This document shows positions 43,065-53,308 of a stretch of 64,000 bases of DNA, in pieces. The stretch is from contig JAXQJY010000032.1 of assembly GCA_037042185.1 (NCBI GenBank), positions 620,001-684,000 of the forward strand. The letters are read 5' to 3'. The translations under genes were made by a program, and so were the position numbers. Under the pieces are notes generated by a model. The model was not told where the DNA came from. It worked only from the letters and a program-made list of their open reading frames with translations, and ran no database searches. This stretch comes from Sordariomycetes sp. S80-01Y. Taxonomy: Eukaryota > Ascomycota > Sordariomycetes. Every line of letters begins with the position of its first letter. Within the stretch, counting starts at the first letter, position 1.

Positions 43065-44736
43065 ATGTCTATCCTCACCCTAAAGGAGGACAGGCCCACG
43101 CCCAAGGCCGTCTACAACTGGCGCGTCTATGCCTGCGCAGCCATCGCGTCTTTTGCGGCCTGCATGATCGGCTACGACTCTGCTTTCATCGGCACGACGC
43201 TTGCTCTCCCTTCATTCACGGAGGAGTTTAAGTTCGATACGTATTCTGAGAACAGCCTCGCTCTCCTCAAGCAAAACATCGTCTCGGTGTACCAAGCCGG
43301 TGCCTTCTTTGGCAGTTTGGCCGCCTATGTCTCCTCTCACTTCTGGGGGCGACGATGGTCGCTCATCCTCTTCACCGTCATCTTCTGCGTCGGCGCTGGT
43401 ATGATGCTGGGCGCCAACGGTGACCGCGGTCTGGATCTGATTCTGGGCGGACGTGTCTTGGCCGGTTTCGGCGTGGGCGGATGCTCCAACATGACGCCCA
43501 TCTATATCTCAGAGCTGGCGCCCCCTGCCGTCCGTGGCCGTCTCGTCGGTATTTATGAGCTCGGCTGGCAGATTGGCGGTCTCGTCGGCTTCTGGATCAA
43601 CTATGGCGTCGACAGCACCATGGAGCCTAGCCGCTCCCAGTGGCTCATTCCCTTCGGTGTCCAGCTGATCCCGGCCGGTATGCTGCTCATCGGTGCCCTC
43701 TTCATCCCCGAGTCCCCTCGCTGGCTGTTCTCCAAGGGCAAGCGTGACAAGGCCATGAAGAACCTGTGCTGGATGCGAAACCTCAGCCCGGACGACCTGT
43801 ACATCCGCGAGGAGGTCAGCTTCATCGATGGTGATCTCGAGCACTTCCGCCGCGAGGTCGGCGCTGGTTTCTGGAAGCCATTCCAGGCTCTGAAGGAGAG
43901 GCGCATCCAGTACCGATTCCTGATCGGTGCTCTCCTCTTTGTGTTCCAAAACGGTAAGCAACTTCTGGTTCGATGACAACGATGAGTACTGACATTCTCC
44001 AGGATCTGGTATTAACGCCATCAACTACTTCTCCCCCACCGTATTCGCCTCCATCGGCGTCAGCGGAACCAACACTTCATTCCTCACGACCGGCATCTTC
44101 GGTGTCGTCAAGACCGCCCTCACCTTTGTCTGGCTTCTCGTTCTCATCGATCACATGGGCCGTCGCCTGCTGCTCATGGTCGGTGCCATCGGCGGCTCGC
44201 TCTGCATGTGGTTCATCGGCGCCTACATCAAGATCGCCAACGCCGGCAGCGGCGAGTCCGACGGCGGTGGCCTCTCCAGCGGCGGCATCGCAGCCATGTT
44301 CTTCTTCTACCTCTGGACCGCCTTCTACACCCCCTCCTGGAACGGCACGCCTTGGGTCCTCAACTCCGAGATGTTCGACCAGAACACCCGCTCCCTCGGC
44401 CAAGCCAACGCCGCGGCCAACAACTGGCTGTGGAACTTCCTCATCGCCCGCTTCACGGAGCAGATGTTCAACGCCTGGGGCTTCGGAGTGTACTTCTTCT
44501 TCGCCTCGCTCATGATCCTGTCGGTCGGCTTCGTCTTCTTCTGCGTGCCGGAGACCAAGGGCATCCCGCTGGAGGCCATGGACAGGCTGTTCGCCACGAA
44601 GCCCATCTGGAGGGCGAACAAGATCCTGATGGAGGAGCTTCAGCTTCAGGATGAAGACTACAGGCAGCAGATCGATGAGAAGGGCGCTGCGGAGGAGCAC
44701 GTGGAGGGAAAGGAGCGCCTGACCGGCCAGGCTTAG
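43065..44736 (+). CDS. qutD: Quinate permease (QutD / qa-y)
   Basis: A 12-helix major facilitator of the sugar porter family that imports quinate across the plasma membrane. Exons 43065-43953 and 44003-44736 give 540 residues, the usual size; the 49-nt intron is phase 1 and splicing yields FVFQNGSGINAINYFSP. Sugar-porter marks are SHFWGRR after helix 2-3, PESPRWLF after helix 6, DHMGRR in the second half and PETKG after helix 12. The N-terminus MSILTLKEDRPTPKAVYNWRV is typical of quinate permeases. Its identity as the quinate carrier, not a hexose carrier, comes from that sequence and its place between activator and QutB. Confidence 0.92.
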
Positions 44737-45484
44737 ATGGTGGGAGAGGTCGTTGAGGTGGAAGCAGCGGAAAAGATGATTTAGCTAGCTACGAAGTCTT
44801 TTCCTCAAATTGAGATATCCGGATTTCTCCAATCAATCAGTGCCTCGACCTGTGATCAATCTTGTCGCGTTGTGGGTATGATTTCTCACAATCCGTAGAT
44901 ACTTCGAACACTATCCTATGTAGAACTGTCATTCCTTGCGAACAATAACAATTTCACACAGTAGATACTGGATCTTGAGCCTTGTGTTATAGCCCACTGC
45001 GTGGCAGACGTCTTTTCAATCCGCGGTATTGGTGACGTTGTGTACAATGCCGCCTTCCCAATACACCCGCAGGCGCTCTGCCCAATCGAAAGACAGCGAT
45101 AGCTCCGCGAGGGACAAATTTGGCAGTCTTCTGGAAAGATCCCCAGCTATGCAGCTGCTCCTTGGGCTACGGTTTGCACGAAGCGGCATGACCACTCTAG
45201 AGACGCCACTGAATTTGAGAATCCCATGCATGGTGGCCCGTGAACGATCCGTCAAAACTCGAAGCAGTGTACAAATGACGCAGGTCTCGTCCTTAGTCCT
45301 TAGCCTAGCTTTCCAGCGCGGTGTCATTTGGGAGTTGCCGAGCTTGAGAGATGTTGAAACATGGCGAGGGTCGTCGCCAGATTCCTGACTGAGGGGGATA
45401 GGTCAGTACCGGACACAAGAGCACTATATCCTTGAAAGCTCAATCTTGGAGGCATGATTCGTTTACATATTTCTTCTACAGCGT
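44737..45484. other. Intergenic between convergent genes qutD and qutB
   Basis: About 750 bases. In several fungi the type II dehydroquinase lies inside this cluster; no such gene is seen here. Short frames only. Confidence 0.55.
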
Positions 45485-46508
45485 CTACAGCTTGGCTAAC
45501 CTCGCAGCAACCTTGTCCGCAATGGCCATCTTCACCTTCTCCGTGGGCAGCTCAGCCAGCTCCCTGCCCGTCCAGTACCGATCCTGCTCGAGGCCCTGCC
45601 ATATCAGCGCCTCGGTCCCCAGGATGACCTGCCAGCCCCTGCCCTCGGCCAGCGCCCCGAGCTCGGTGAAGGGCGTCGGGTTGTAGCACATCTCCAGCAT
45701 GGCGCCCTTCCGCGGCCCGCTCAGGAAGACGTCCGTCACGGCGCGCGCCTGCTTCTCCTCGGGGGTGCTGGGCGGGAAGTCCGGCACGCAGGCTACTATG
45801 GCGCCCGGCCCCTCGAGCGACGACGCCTCCTCCACGGTCTCGACGTGCCTCAGGCCCTCGCCGTAGCCCCGGCCTCTGCACTCCTGGATGACGGCCCTGA
45901 CCTCCTCGGCGTCTCGGTTTACGAGGTAGATGTCCTTGATGCCGAGGAGCTTCCGCAGGGCGTAGACCGCGCTCCTGGCCGCGCCTCCTCCGCCGATGAC
46001 TAGGCCGGGGCGCCCGTGGTATGTGCTTGCTGGGTCCTTGACGTTCATTGTGAAGGAGTTCTTGATGCCGATGACGTCCGTGTTGGCGCCGCACAGCAAC
46101 CTCCGCCCCGTGGACGGATCTTTGCGGATGAACAGGGTGTTGCAAGCGCCAACGTCCCGACACTCGTCAGTCAGCTCATCCAGATGGCGGATGATGGCCA
46201 CCTTGTTGGGCATCGTGACTGACGCGCCTGCAGAAGTCAGTCTCAAGCTGCAGGTCGGTTAACTCGGACCACGAACCGTAGAATTTGGGATGCTGTATCA
46301 GCTTGAGGAACAGGTCCATGTCCGATGAGTCAAGCCTCACCTGGCCCCAATGCAGCCCGAGATGCTGGTAGATGACATCGTGCAGGAATGGCGACCAGGA
46401 GTTGGCCAGATGCAGACCGAACAGGTATCCATGTCGCTCCAGCTGCGACGTCTCGGCGGACACCTCTCGGGGAGCCGAAGTCTCTATGTCGCGTATTTGG
46501 GTCGTCAT
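45485..46508 (-). CDS. qutB: Quinate/shikimate 5-dehydrogenase (QutB / qa-3)
   Basis: NAD-dependent oxidation of quinate to 3-dehydroquinate and of shikimate to 3-dehydroshikimate, in the cytosol. Minus-strand exons are 46508-46277 and 46227-45485 (324 residues). The 49-nt intron is phase 1 and splicing produces [11 protein letters not shown], containing the catalytic Lys. Other marks are GACNTLF, the NTDVIGI stretch with the catalytic Asp, and the nucleotide-binding [13 protein letters not shown]. Length and the [20 protein letters not shown]-terminal domain fit the catabolic qa-3 type and not a biosynthetic domain of AROM. It is divergent from qutC with about 800 bases of shared promoter. 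Confidence 0.92.
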
Positions 46509-47324
46509 GTCGGCGGTGTGGTGAGGGGAGCGGCGTGTAAGCGAGTCTGCTGGGATGGGCAACTCATGTCGTTTGGAGGCTCGACGCGATGGCTTCATGT
46601 AATACCAGCTATCCTCCGTACAGGGAAAAATATGGGGCGCCCCGACGAAAAGGACCGGCAAACGTTTCTTCTCCCGCGACAGCAGGAAGAGAGGCGCAGG
46701 AGTCGGGGGATCGCAGACCGGGAGCTGAGGGTGTAAACAAATAACCGGCAGTCCGACCGGGGGGTCCACCTCGGATCCGCACTCGGGCTCCACACCTCGG
46801 AGTCCGGGTAAACGCTCTGCAGGCCGCAGCCACGAGACGCGGCGAGCCCCAAGAGGAAATCAAGGCCGCTGTGTATTGATGCAGTCCGAGGGTGGGAAGA
46901 CGGCGAGTCGCAAGTGGAAACGCAGACCGAAGAGTGCTGAAGGGCGTCCTGGGCGTGTAAATGTATTGCCCGTGCGAAGCCGTGGGAAAGCGCTCTTACA
47001 CACACCCACTCGCTGGGGGATGGAGGTGCCCGGATGTTGCAGTGTGATGTGGCAATGCTATCATTGGGGATCGGATCGGTAAATGAGGCCATGGGACTTG
47101 CTTTGCGGTCCTTCTATCGCTGAGATGATCTGACTCTGCTCGGCTTTATCGGACAGTCTTGTCTAGACGATTCGAGAGCGAACAGCTTCCCCCTCGGCCA
47201 GGACTCATCCATCTTCTTATCAGTGCCACAAATACTGTCTTTGGTCCACAGACTCGAGAACAATAGCAATACTCGCTTCTTCTTTTCGACAAACGCTGCC
47301 AAGTAAACTACATAGACCGTCACC
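46509..47324. other. Shared qutB/qutC promoter region
   Basis: 816 bases between divergent quinate genes. I found no full activator site, only a left half-site plus spacer, GGGTAAACGC at 46806-46815, so a weak or diverged site is possible. The antisense frames here are not convincing genes. Confidence 0.5.
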
Positions 47325-48404
47325 ATGGCGCACAAGCCCGCCATATGCACAATGTCCCTGGGCCGATGCTTCGCCGGCCACTCACTCCCCCACAAGCTCG
47401 ACATGGCCGCCAAGTACGGCTTCAGGGGCATCGAAGTCTTCTACGAGGACCTCGTCGACCTCGCGGCCTCCTTCCCCGGCGGCAAGACCCCCGAGAACCA
47501 GCTCGCAGCCGCTGGTGTCATCAGGGACCTCTGCCTGGAGCGGAACCTGGAGATCATGTGCCTGCAACCCTTCATGCACTACGGTGGAAGGGTTGATAGA
47601 AAGGAACATCAGAAGCAGCTGGACGAGATCTGTTTGGGGATGAGGCTCGCGCGCGTCCTGGGGACTGATTTGCTGTGTTTGCCGAGCAGTTTCCTCACCC
47701 CTGAGGAGGTAACGGAGGACATGGACCGGATTGTCGAGGACATGATCACAGTCGCCGACTTGGCCCTTCAGCAGTCACCAGTAATACGGATCGCGTACGA
47801 AGCACTCTGCTGGGGTACCAGAATAGACACATGGGAAGCCAGCTGGGACCTCGTCCAGAGGGTCGACCGTCCCAACTTCGGCCTCGCTATCGACACCTTC
47901 AACCTGGCCGGAAGGGTATACGCCGACCCAACATCGATAACGGGAAGAAACGAGAACTGCGAGCAGGAGCTTATGGCATCCCTGACATCCCTGGTGGCAG
48001 ACGTCGACGTCAACAAGGTCTTCCTCCTGCAGGTCGCCGACGCAGAACGCCTGTCGAGCCCGCTGACCGAGGGCCACCCCTTCCACGTCGCATCACAACC
48101 TTCTAGGATGAGCTGGTCGCGGAACTGTCGACTATTCTACGGCGAGACGCAGCACGGCGCCTATCTGCCCATACGGATGGTGCTCGCGGCGATGATCAAC
48201 GGGCTGGGGTTCAAGGGGTATCTGAGCTTTGAGGTGTTCAACCGGAGATTGGCGGATCCTGGTCAGGGTATACCAGAGGAGATGGCCAAGAGAGCGAGCG
48301 TTGCCTTTGACAAGATGGTTAGGGATGTCCCGTTGAGGATTGAAGGGGCACCGCAGGGTCCGCAGAGGGAGGCGCCGCAGGAGAGGGTTGCAGCCATGTT
48401 GTAA
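47325..48404 (+). CDS. qutC: 3-Dehydroshikimate dehydratase (QutC / qa-4)
   Basis: Converts 3-dehydroshikimate to protocatechuate, which feeds the beta-ketoadipate pathway. The protein is 359 residues in one exon, the size of fungal single-domain enzymes. It is a TIM barrel of the xylose-isomerase-like superfamily. The start MAHKPAICTMSLGRCFAGHSL is typical. The metal ligands fall in the expected strands: Glu in AYEALCWGT, Asp in LAIDTFNLAG, the residues of LLQVADAE, and Glu in LSFEVFNRRL. It is divergent from qutB and followed 414 bases on by qutG. Confidence 0.93.
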   Translation: MAHKPAICTMSLGRCFAGHSLPHKLDMAAKYGFRGIEVFYEDLVDLAASFPGGKTPENQLAAAGVIRDLCLERNLEIMCLQPFMHYGGRVDRKEHQKQLDEICLGMRLARVLGTDLLCLPSSFLTPEEVTEDMDRIVEDMITVADLALQQSPVIRIAYEALCWGTRIDTWEASWDLVQRVDRPNFGLAIDTFNLAGRVYADPTSITGRNENCEQELMASLTSLVADVDVNKVFLLQVADAERLSSPLTEGHPFHVASQPSRMSWSRNCRLFYGETQHGAYLPIRMVLAAMINGLGFKGYLSFEVFNRRLADPGQGIPEEMAKRASVAFDKMVRDVPLRIEGAPQGPQREAPQERVAAML

Positions 48405-48817
48405 TACGTCTTCACTCATGCATTCCCAGATCAAACATAGCGACACATATATCAATGATAATACATATTCTTCCATCCATCGCCCATGTGTCATCGCACT
48501 GGTCGATCGAATCGGTTCCAAGCAGAGGCTCACATACAAAACCCCCCTTTCGGCCAGCCCCCGAATCCGATACCCACACCTCCATCGCCTCCCCCACCGC
48601 GCGATTGAAAGGTCGAGGTAAAGCATTCATCCCACTCCCCGCATCGGGCGTCCGTGCCTATCAGCAAACCAGGTGCTGGTTTCGTAGCGTAGCGACAACG
48701 GAGCGGCTGGAATCGCTTAGCTTCGCTTCTCCAATCTATCGTAGGCGGCGCGCGCGCACACGGAAAGTTGACAGAGGGCTGACTTGCACTCAGCATCTAC
48801 ACCTGAACGCGCCCAAC
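48405..48817. other. Intergenic between qutC and qutG
   Basis: 413 bases; no GGRTAA-type site seen. Probably qutC 3' flank and qutG promoter. Confidence 0.5.
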
Positions 48818-49969
48818 ATGACCACCGAGCAGGACCTCGACTTGGACGACATCTACGCCTTTGCGCTGCAGCTGGGTAAAGATGCTGGGAAAATGCTTAT
48901 GGACGCCGTCCATCGGCGCATTCAAGGCAACGGCGCAACCACGAGCGTCTCGTATGTCGAGAAGGAGAACTCCGTAGACCTCGTCACCAAGACAGACAAC
49001 GGCAGGTCTTCCGCCCTGTTTTTGCTCCAGACTGCCCGCTAACACATCTAACAGAAGTCGAATCATTCATCAAAACCTCTATCGAGAAGAAGTTCCCCTC
49101 CCACAAGTTCATCGGCGAGGAGACCTACTCCGCCGGCGCTTCGCGGGACTACCTCGTAGATGGCTCGCCTACCTGGATCATCGACCCACTGGATGGCACG
49201 GTGAACTTCACCCACCTGTTCCCCATGTTCTGCGTCTCCATCGCCTTCGCCGTCAACGGCCACCCCATAATCGGCATCATCGACGCTCCCTTCCTGAAGC
49301 AGACATTCTCCTCATGCAAAGGACGCGGCTCATGGCTCAACGAGACCCAGCAGCTACCCCTGATCAGGAACCCCACGCCGCCAATGCCGGAGAATGCGCC
49401 CGGCGGGTGCACCTTCAGCTGCGAGTGGGGCAAGGATAGAAGGGACGTACCGGAGGGGAACATGAGGAGGAAGATCGAGAGCTTTGTGAACATGGCGGCG
49501 GAGAAGAAGGGGAGAGGGGGCAAGGGTGGCATGGTGCACGGGGTGAGGAGTCTGGGCAGCGCGACGCTGGACTTAGCTTATGTGGCCATGGGCTCGCTCG
49601 ACATCTGGTGGGAGGGAGGGTGTTGGGAATGGTAAGTTTGAAGCTGGCGTGGAATTGCAGAATGCTGATACGGGGTACAGGGACGTCGCTGCCGGTATCG
49701 CGATTTTGGAAGAGGCTGGTGGTTTGGTGACGACGGCCAACCCTCCCGCGAACCCAACCACAGCTGAGGTTCCTCGGGTAAAGCTTGGCAGTCGTCTATA
49801 CCTGGCAATCAGGTAAGTTGAACAGCAGCGTGATACAAGTATTGGCTGACATTCAAGCAGAGCAGCAGGCGATTCGGCAACAGAGACCGGCCGTCAGTCG
49901 CAGGAGAGAGCTGTCCGAGAGACATGGAGACGGGTCGAAGAACTAGACTACCAGAGGCCTGGGGCATAA
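48818..49969 (+). CDS. qutG: Inositol-monophosphatase-like quinate cluster protein (QutG / qa-x)
   Basis: A Mg-dependent phosphomonoesterase of the inositol monophosphatase family that is a standing member of quinate clusters but has no settled role in the pathway. Exons 48818-49001, 49055-49631, 49681-49812 and 49861-49969 give 333 residues. Catalytic motifs are complete: FIGEET, WIIDPLDGTVNF and WEGGCWEWDVAAG, the last restored by splicing intron 2. Intron 1 (49002-49054) has a GC donor (GCAGGT) and normal AG acceptor; no GT donor in the right phase is available, and using GC gives TKTDNEVESFIK as in homologues. The C-terminus converges on MSH4, about 60 bases away. Confidence 0.9.
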
Positions 49970-50026
49970 GCAGCAATAATGCATGCAGCAACTATTCGAT
50001 AAGCAATTTCGCTCCATACTGGGTAC

Positions 50027-52904
50027 TTACAACCCACTCACTTCCTCCATTCTGATGACGAACTCCTCCTGCAGACGCTGTAAATACCCTGGTAGCGCCT
50101 CTTCATTCCCTGACTCATTGGCCTGCTTCAGGGCTTCGTGAAGATTGAGGATAAGACGCCGACGGGCCATAACTTTGCCGGAATCGGAGTTCTGCCGGTT
50201 GGCAGCTCTCTTCTGCCTAAGGTCGTTGGCAACTTCCTCGGCTTTATGTATGAACGAGGGCGGGAGGCCAACAGCCCGAGCAAGCGTGATACCATAGTTT
50301 TCGTCTTCATCAATCATGCCGGAAGCTACTTTGTACAACATGGTGATTTGAGGCAGGCCGTCTTCTCTGACTGAATTCTTTGCTGCCAGGTGTAAGTTCA
50401 GTACGCCAGGGCGATCGGCGAGTGCCCTGGCTAGTTCGATGAAGTGAGTTGCGAACCAGACCGATGCCTTACTCTGAATTAAAGCTTCCGACATAGCTAC
50501 CGCTATGGCAAGTCCGTCGCGTGTGCTGGTCCCACGACCTAGTTCATCGATGATGGCCAAGCTCTTGTCGTTTATGTTCCGCAGGATGAAAGCCATTGAT
50601 TGCATTTCGACCGAGAACGTCGATAGGTTTGATTCTATGCTGTCGTTCATCGAAACGCGGGCGAAAAGTTGATGAGTGACGGGGAATGACGCATACTCCG
50701 CCGGGACGAAGGAACCAACTTGTGCCATGATTTGAAGAAGGGCAACCGAGCGGATGTAGGTACTCTTGCCACTCATATTGCAGCCAGTAACGATGTGAAA
50801 GCGGTACTGCTCAGTAGCGTAGTAGTCATTGGGCACGAAAGAGGTAGCTATGTTCTGCGGGATGTCAGCTCATGTGATCTTATGGTGGGCGGCTTTTGTA
50901 CATTGTCAAGTATGGGGTGCCGAGCACCCTTCAGCGCCAGCGTGGGCGTGATCTCTGGTTTAACGTAGTCTCGAGTGGTTGCAAGCTGACCAAAAGATGA
51001 AATCATGTCCACCATGGCCACCGCCTCGCAGACTGAGAAAAGCTGGGGTGCTGCGGACCGCAGGTCCTTGACTAAGTCGGCGACCACCTTGTCACTGCGC
51101 AGCACGCACTCGTTAGAAGTGTCCGATAGTCGGAAGTTCAACTTGACAAGGTCCAGAGTTTGGCACTCGATCTTGTCCTTTTTGCGAATTGCGTTGATGA
51201 AGATGGGAGGCAAGGTATCGTCCTCAAAGTCCGAGGCTCGCAAACGCAGCTAGTATTTGCGGCCATTATCGAACTTCAAAATAGCGTTTATCTGATACTC
51301 TTCTATCGAATAGTCAGCCAGTTATTCACCATTAGTCGAGGCTGCCTTGCCGTTGATTTGATCGACGTGTTGGTGGATGTCCTCCGTCAGTTCCTTGTAA
51401 GTCTGGCGAGCAACGTCAAGCATTCCGTTGACGCCTGGTTTGACTGCAAAGGTACGCTGGTTGCGAAGATCTAGAGGTGATTTCATGTATGTGACATCTG
51501 CCTCGATGACACGGCGAATGCTGTCTAAGACGGGGTTCGTTAGCTCGGGATGGCAGTTGTCTCTAACCTTGACGAGCAACACAGATCTGGCAGACGTCAG
51601 AGCTTGATGGATTGCAGGTGTGGCCTCAAGAAAGCTCTTCATCAAAAGTATATTATTGATTTGGCCTTCCATGTGCGTCACATCGGTCGAAATCGATACG
51701 ATAATAAGCCTGGTGAGCAGCTTCTCGACGTCTTGGAACAGTTTCAATGCTACGAGATGTCAGCGATTATGCATAGCTTATGCGCGAGACTGACCCTTCC
51801 GAATTCCTAGGAACATGTCTTCGTTGGTTGTCAGTTCTTCCAAGGCGTCATGTCTGGGGACAATAATCTCCCTCTGCCGCGTAGGTGGCTGCAGGATGTT
51901 GGTCCGAAGTAGACGAGCCCCCATGGGCGTAGTTGTGTGGTTTAGCAAGCCGAACAGACAGTCTTTCGACTTGTGATCACGGGAGTTCTGCATGATTTCG
52001 AGTGATTCGAACGCGGCAATATCTATCATCATTGTATCGTCAGAAGGTTGGTACCTGACTCGCAGCGAGTGAGGCACAAATGTGATTGTAAAGTGCTTCC
52101 CGATGTACTTCATTGCCTAACCAGGTTAGTCAGCGTGTCTCGAATAAGGATATCAGCCATACTTACTGCGCTGAGAGACGAAATAGCATAATACTTGCCA
52201 TTGATGGCCACCTTGAGTGGCTCAATATCGTTCATGAAAGCGAGATGTCGTATATAGTCATAACCTTCGCTCTCTGACCAGGCAGATCTATCGAATGCGT
52301 CAATCTGTGCCTCGGATACCAGCTCCTGGACCGTTGAATATAGGACGCTGGGTCGATTAGGGGGGCAGGCCGTAGACATGAAGAGAACCCTGGAAGGGCC
52401 CATTGTTTGAATCTTGTTGATCGTCTTCACGTAGGACTGGTTGTCGCAGATTTGACTGAGAATCACATCGCCATGAGAAACGTTCACAAAGGCGATACCG
52501 ATGGTGGGCGTCACGCCCCGAGCCTCACTGACCGCACAGATGATGGTCTCAGATTCGCGTCTTCCGAGGATGCTTGAAATGTTGGTACCACGCGATTTGC
52601 GGCCAAATGCGGTCCCTGATCGAGTTTCCGGGCGCGATGCTGAGGTGCGTGAGGGGCTCATGCTGGTACTCGCCATCGACTGAGTATACTCAGACTGTCC
52701 ACCAGTGTAACTGCCATGAGTGTCCGCTGTGTCCGCCCTTGAAATTCTTGAGACACGCCCGTCATTGTTTCGTATAGTTTTGGGGCCAGTAGAGAAATGG
52801 GAAGATGAACCTTCACTAGGGGGGGTTGTTTTTGTCGCTGAGGATGCATGGGGATCACCAATTGAGAGTGGACGTTGACGTTGTCGACTTCGAGGTCTGA
52901 GCAT
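50027..52904 (-). CDS. MSH4: Meiotic MutS homologue MSH4 with an in-frame TAG
   Basis: MSH4 pairs with MSH5 to stabilise crossover intermediates in meiosis. Minus-strand exons are 52904-52167, 52116-51795, 51749-51351, 51302-50902 and 50854-50027, making 896 codons including one internal TAG. Exon 5 holds the ATPase: P-loop TGCNMSGKST, signature STFSVEM and Walker B LAIIDELGRGTS. The MutS core precedes it (KYIGKHF, LFGLLNHTTTPMGARLLR). Intron 3 (51350-51303) is GC-AG (GCAAGG donor); using it gives DQINEEYQINAILKFDNGRKY. The next codon, TAG at 51252-51250 (codon 504), stands where a Trp or other aromatic is expected, and the frame then continues LRLRASDFEDD to the end. It may be edited to UGG in sexual tissue (see findings), bypassed by alternative splicing, or a true break. 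Lacking Msh2-type N-terminal mismatch domain supports MSH4 over MSH2/3/6. Confidence 0.9.
51235..51264 (-). promoter_or_regulatory. MSH4: Predicted RNA hairpin presenting the MSH4 UAG
   Basis: In the MSH4 transcript, GGC-CGCAAA (51264-51256) can pair with UUUGCG-A-GCC (51244-51235), nine base pairs with one bulged A. The 11-nt loop (51255-51245) is UACUAGCUGCG, and the A of UAG (51251) is its fifth base, preceded by U. Hairpin loops with U before the target A are the preferred sites of the sexual-stage A-to-I editing of Sordariomycetes. Folding was done by eye. Confidence 0.55.
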
Positions 52905-53308
52905 CTTGCTGGGGACAGGTTGAACACCGCAATGACACCCAAGTCATCAGATTTGACGATTTTATGGCGATGAAACTTCTGTGGGAGGTCATTGTTGGAG
53001 GTCTGAGGCAGCTGCTGCCTGAGCTTCATTTTGTGAAGTTGTGTGCTTGGTTCTAGGGTAAGTATTTCAGTAAGGAAGGAGATGCGTCGCGACTTCCTTA
53101 CAAGACACCGTTCAAACGCCCGATCGGGCATTGGCCCGTGCTTTAGCCGCCAAATCATCACCACCCGCCGAATTCCTCACCAGCCTCTCCACATCGCACC
53201 GCCCAGCCAAAGGATTCGCACATCCGCACGCGTCTATCGACATCAATCGTCCACAGCGACTTACACGCCCCAACGACCAACGCGTCCCACGTCGCGCGAT
53301 CGGTCGCC
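52905..53308. other. Divergent promoter of MSH4 and the FAR1-type gene
   Basis: 404 bases between two starts on opposite strands. No specific site recognised; meiotic regulation of MSH4 would have to act here. Confidence 0.5.
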
